The translations under genes and the position numbers were made by a program. Positions 62,311-64,000 of a stretch of DNA of 64,000 nt are shown here, in pieces. How positions within the stretch are numbered: position 1 is the first letter of the stretch; every line of letters begins with the position of its first letter. The notes beneath the pieces were generated by a model. The model was given only the letters and a program-made list of their open reading frames with translations. It did no database searches and had not been told where the DNA came from. Origin of the DNA: Pseudonocardiales bacterium (lineage in GTDB: Bacteria; Actinomycetota; Actinomycetes; Mycobacteriales; Pseudonocardiaceae); assembly GCA_019244165.1 (NCBI GenBank), contig JAFATA010000030.1, forward strand, positions 1 through 64,000. Direction: 5' to 3'.

Positions 62311-62784
62311 ATGGGTTGGTTTGAGTGGATGTCTGGGGAAAGCAAACGCCGGCCTGCTGGTGAGATCGACCTGGGGGCGACTGCGTACCATGAGGCGTCG
62401 CATGCTCGCGCAGCGCATAAACGCGGCTTCACGCTGCTGGGGATCGAGGTACACGCCGACGGGGGCGGTCGCACCGGGTTCGTCGATGCCGGTTCCCACG
62501 GCCGTGCGCTGGAGGACCACCTGGTGGCGTTGCGCGCTGGGCAGGCCGGGGAGGTCCGCTACCTCATGGACCGCGGTTACCGCCGCCGACAGGCGGAACA
62601 GATGACCGCGCATGGCGCTAGTTCCGACCGGGCGCGGTTCGAGGCAGTGGCGCGGGGGACGATCTACACGTGGGAGGGGATGCGTGGCGAGGCTGACCGG
62701 TTCGTGCGGCGCCACGCCTACACCATCGACAAGACCGCGAAACGGTTGCTACGACGGGGCCGCGACAGCGGCACGTGGGCCTAA
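62311..62784 (+). CDS. small protein with HEASH motif (M41/FtsH-peptidase-like fragment domain)
   Basis: 157 residues from ATG at 62311 with a strong GGGAGGAGGAG RBS. ATAYHEASHARAAHKRGFTLLGIEV resembles the HExxH zinc helix of M41 (FtsH) peptidases, with Ser in place of the usual Gly in HEAGH. A second helical half contains GEVRYLMDRGYRRRQAEQM and an Arg-rich end. No ATPase or membrane part, so it is not FtsH; a stand-alone metallopeptidase is possible. Intact frame within a decayed island. Confidence 0.55.
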   Translation: MGWFEWMSGESKRRPAGEIDLGATAYHEASHARAAHKRGFTLLGIEVHADGGGRTGFVDAGSHGRALEDHLVALRAGQAGEVRYLMDRGYRRRQAEQMTAHGASSDRARFEAVARGTIYTWEGMRGEADRFVRRHAYTIDKTAKRLLRRGRDSGTWA

Positions 62785-62950
62785 AGGAGCCGGGGCTTGG
62801 TCGTCTCGCGCACGACGAGACCGGCGCGGGCCATCAACGGTCCCGACCCCGGCGCTCACCGATCAAGACTTCTCGTTGTCTGGATAAGACAAATTAGCGA
62901 GGTCGGTCCATGCCCTCCGCAGTACTTCTAGCAAGGGTTGCGGATGTTCT

Positions 62951-63025
62951 GTGCCCTACGCTCTCGCTTATTACTGGGACGCGGACGTGATCCGGCCAGA
63001 GCAGAGCGTATCCAGTCAATCATGA
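62951..63025 (+). pseudogene. possible PIN-domain toxin N-terminal fragment
   Basis: GTG at 62951 begins VPYALAYYWDADVI, like the first strand and catalytic Asp of a class of PIN proteins, then diverges and stops after 24 codons. The surrounding 62785-63052 has no other gene I can support. Weak. Confidence 0.25.
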
Positions 63026-63052
63026 ACTCAGCTTGCGCTTGGCGGCGTCCGC

Positions 63053-63328
63053 TTAGGCGTTCGCCTCGATCGCCGCCCGCAGCCGCCGCGCGCCCTCGTC
63101 CGCGAGATCCCGCAGCCGTTCCAGGCTCTCCACGTCATAGAACTCCAGGATGAGCCGCTCGTCACCGAAGAAGATCGAGACGGTCTCGGCATCCGGCAGC
63201 TTCGACGCGTGCAAAGCGATCTCCACCTCGTCATCCACGGCAGCGTTCGCGAACAGCGCCATATCGCCCCGCACCGGATCGTCCACCTGAACGTCGGGGC
63301 CTGTTGTCAGCATGCTACGTACACTCAC
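63053..63328 (-). CDS. small acidic protein divergent from an XRE/DUF5753 regulator
   Basis: 91 residues from GTG at 63328, which has GAGGAGA six bases upstream; longer frames lack an RBS. Central FANAAVDDEVEIALHASKLPDAETVSIFFGDERLILEFYDVESLERLRDLADEG: a beta-alpha pattern and coiled C-terminal helix. Proteins of this sort are frequent next to XRE-DUF5753 genes in actinobacteria, where they may act as partners or antitoxin-like proteins. No function is known to me. Confidence 0.65.
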   Translation of the reverse strand: MSVRSMLTTGPDVQVDDPVRGDMALFANAAVDDEVEIALHASKLPDAETVSIFFGDERLILEFYDVESLERLRDLADEGARRLRAAIEANA

Positions 63329-63596
63329 AGTGCGTCTCTCCTCAACCATGGGGATAGGTGGAGGGCCGCCCGGTGCCGGAGCCGACGTCACTGCACCGGC
63401 GCGGCACCGCTCGGCGTGGTCGTCCGGCTCCCACTCGGGACCTCCTCCTGCCTCTGGCACACTTACCGGTCTCGCCTGGAACGCGTTCCGCCACTAAGAC
63501 AGGGAACGTGTTACGGTCAGAGTATCGTAGCTTCTAGCACCTTGTCTACAAGGAACAGGTAACGATCAGTGCGAATTCCTGGAGAGGGACGATGAC

Positions 63597-64000
63597 GTGC
63601 AGGTGACCTTTGGCCCCCAGGTCGCTCGCCGAGTGCTCCGGTACGAGCTGGACCGGCTGTGCGAGCAGGCCGGGAAGACCCACGCGCAGGCCGGTGAACG
63701 ACTGGGCGTCTCTCGCGTCGGGTTCACCCACCTGGTCAGCGGGAAGAACCTCCCGTCCCGGCCCGCGCTGGAGATCCTCATGGACTTCTTCGGCCGGCCC
63801 GACCGGGTGCCGATGATGCTGGAGCTGCTGGCCGTGGCGAGGCTCAAGCCGGACCAGCAAGGCACGGTGCAGCAGGACATCGAGTCCTCGTCATCGATGA
63901 ACGATTTCGAGCTGTTCATCGGCCTGGAGGCGGTCGCCGCCGGGATCGAGGTCTTCGAACCCCTGCTGATCACCGGGTTGTTGCAGACCGAAGCCTACGC
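63597..64000 (+). CDS. XRE-family regulator with DUF5753 domain, C-terminus outside the window
   Basis: 134 residues visible. GTG at 63597 has GGAGAGGGA upstream; an ATG at 63592 opens a frame that stops at once. The helix-turn-helix spans about 12-70 (THAQAGERLGVSRVGFTHLVSGKN), and the DUF5753 sensor domain begins with VFEPLLITGLLQTEAYA. This is a very common actinobacterial regulator type, of which some act with a DUF397 protein encoded next door. It probably binds the divergent spacer 63329-63596. Confidence 0.9.
   Translation, partial: MQVTFGPQVARRVLRYELDRLCEQAGKTHAQAGERLGVSRVGFTHLVSGKNLPSRPALEILMDFFGRPDRVPMMLELLAVARLKPDQQGTVQQDIESSSSMNDFELFIGLEAVAAGIEVFEPLLITGLLQTEAY

Noticed and set aside
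1-64000. CRISPR array or complete insertion sequence
   Set aside because: No regularly spaced repeat-spacer pattern and no transposase with terminal inverted repeats was seen on reading both strands.

Overview
The window is high-GC actinobacterial chromosome. The gene content and order (era-ybeY-phoH-rsmE-dnaJ-hrcA, hemW-nirA, ahpE-aceE-fasR-fabDHPF-accD, uvrB-coaE-rpsA-polA-pdtaR) match conserved blocks known from mycobacteria and Streptomyces. Only one fabF-type condensing enzyme is present and fabH lies inside the fab operon, which argues against a mycolate producer and favours a Pseudonocardiales-like host. That placement is inference.

Layout. 1-5150: a minus-strand set that looks like part of a specialised-metabolite cluster (epimerase start, lipocalin-like protein, P450, methyltransferase, FAD oxidoreductase). 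5835-13462: the long minus-strand housekeeping run hrcA-dnaJ-rsmE-phoH-ybeY-CorC-like-cytidine deaminase-era. 13607-15609: a small conserved ORF and an inserted XRE/ImmA-IrrE module with its own AT-rich promoter/operator. 15646-20935: hemW, then a cysteine-type leader peptide and the sulfur assimilation operon nirA-cysD-cysN, which lacks cysH. 20988-26425: an accessory zone with a broken ClC channel gene, a RiPP-type isoaspartyl methyltransferase, an XRE-TPR regulator, an orphan PIN toxin, and a roughly 1.4 kb relic of an actinobacterial integrative element between a tRNA-Val and a duplicated tRNA 3' end.

26461-36907: ahpE, DUF3052, aceE, and the type II fatty acid synthesis operon with its FasR-type regulator and an acyl-CoA carboxylase subunit. 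36947-49895: mixed housekeeping and envelope genes, including a subtilase, a cyclic-di-GMP operon, aroE, an MFS exporter, terC under a yybP-ykoY-type manganese riboswitch, a FIST protein and a polysaccharide deacetylase. 49941-59918: the uvrB-coaE-rpsA and polA-pdtaR block. From the tRNA-Leu at 60030 to about 63025 the DNA is a graveyard of gene fragments (methyltransferase, GntR, PP2C, pyrophosphohydrolase, antitoxin and PIN pieces) with a few intact small genes. The right edge opens an XRE/DUF5753 regulator.

The most interesting material is the pair of decayed islands at the two tRNA genes, the RiPP-type methyltransferase with its regulator and its fragmentary second copy, the frameshifted ImmA partner gene behind a repeat operator, and three RNA-level regulatory elements (Cys leader, Mn riboswitch, possible attenuator).
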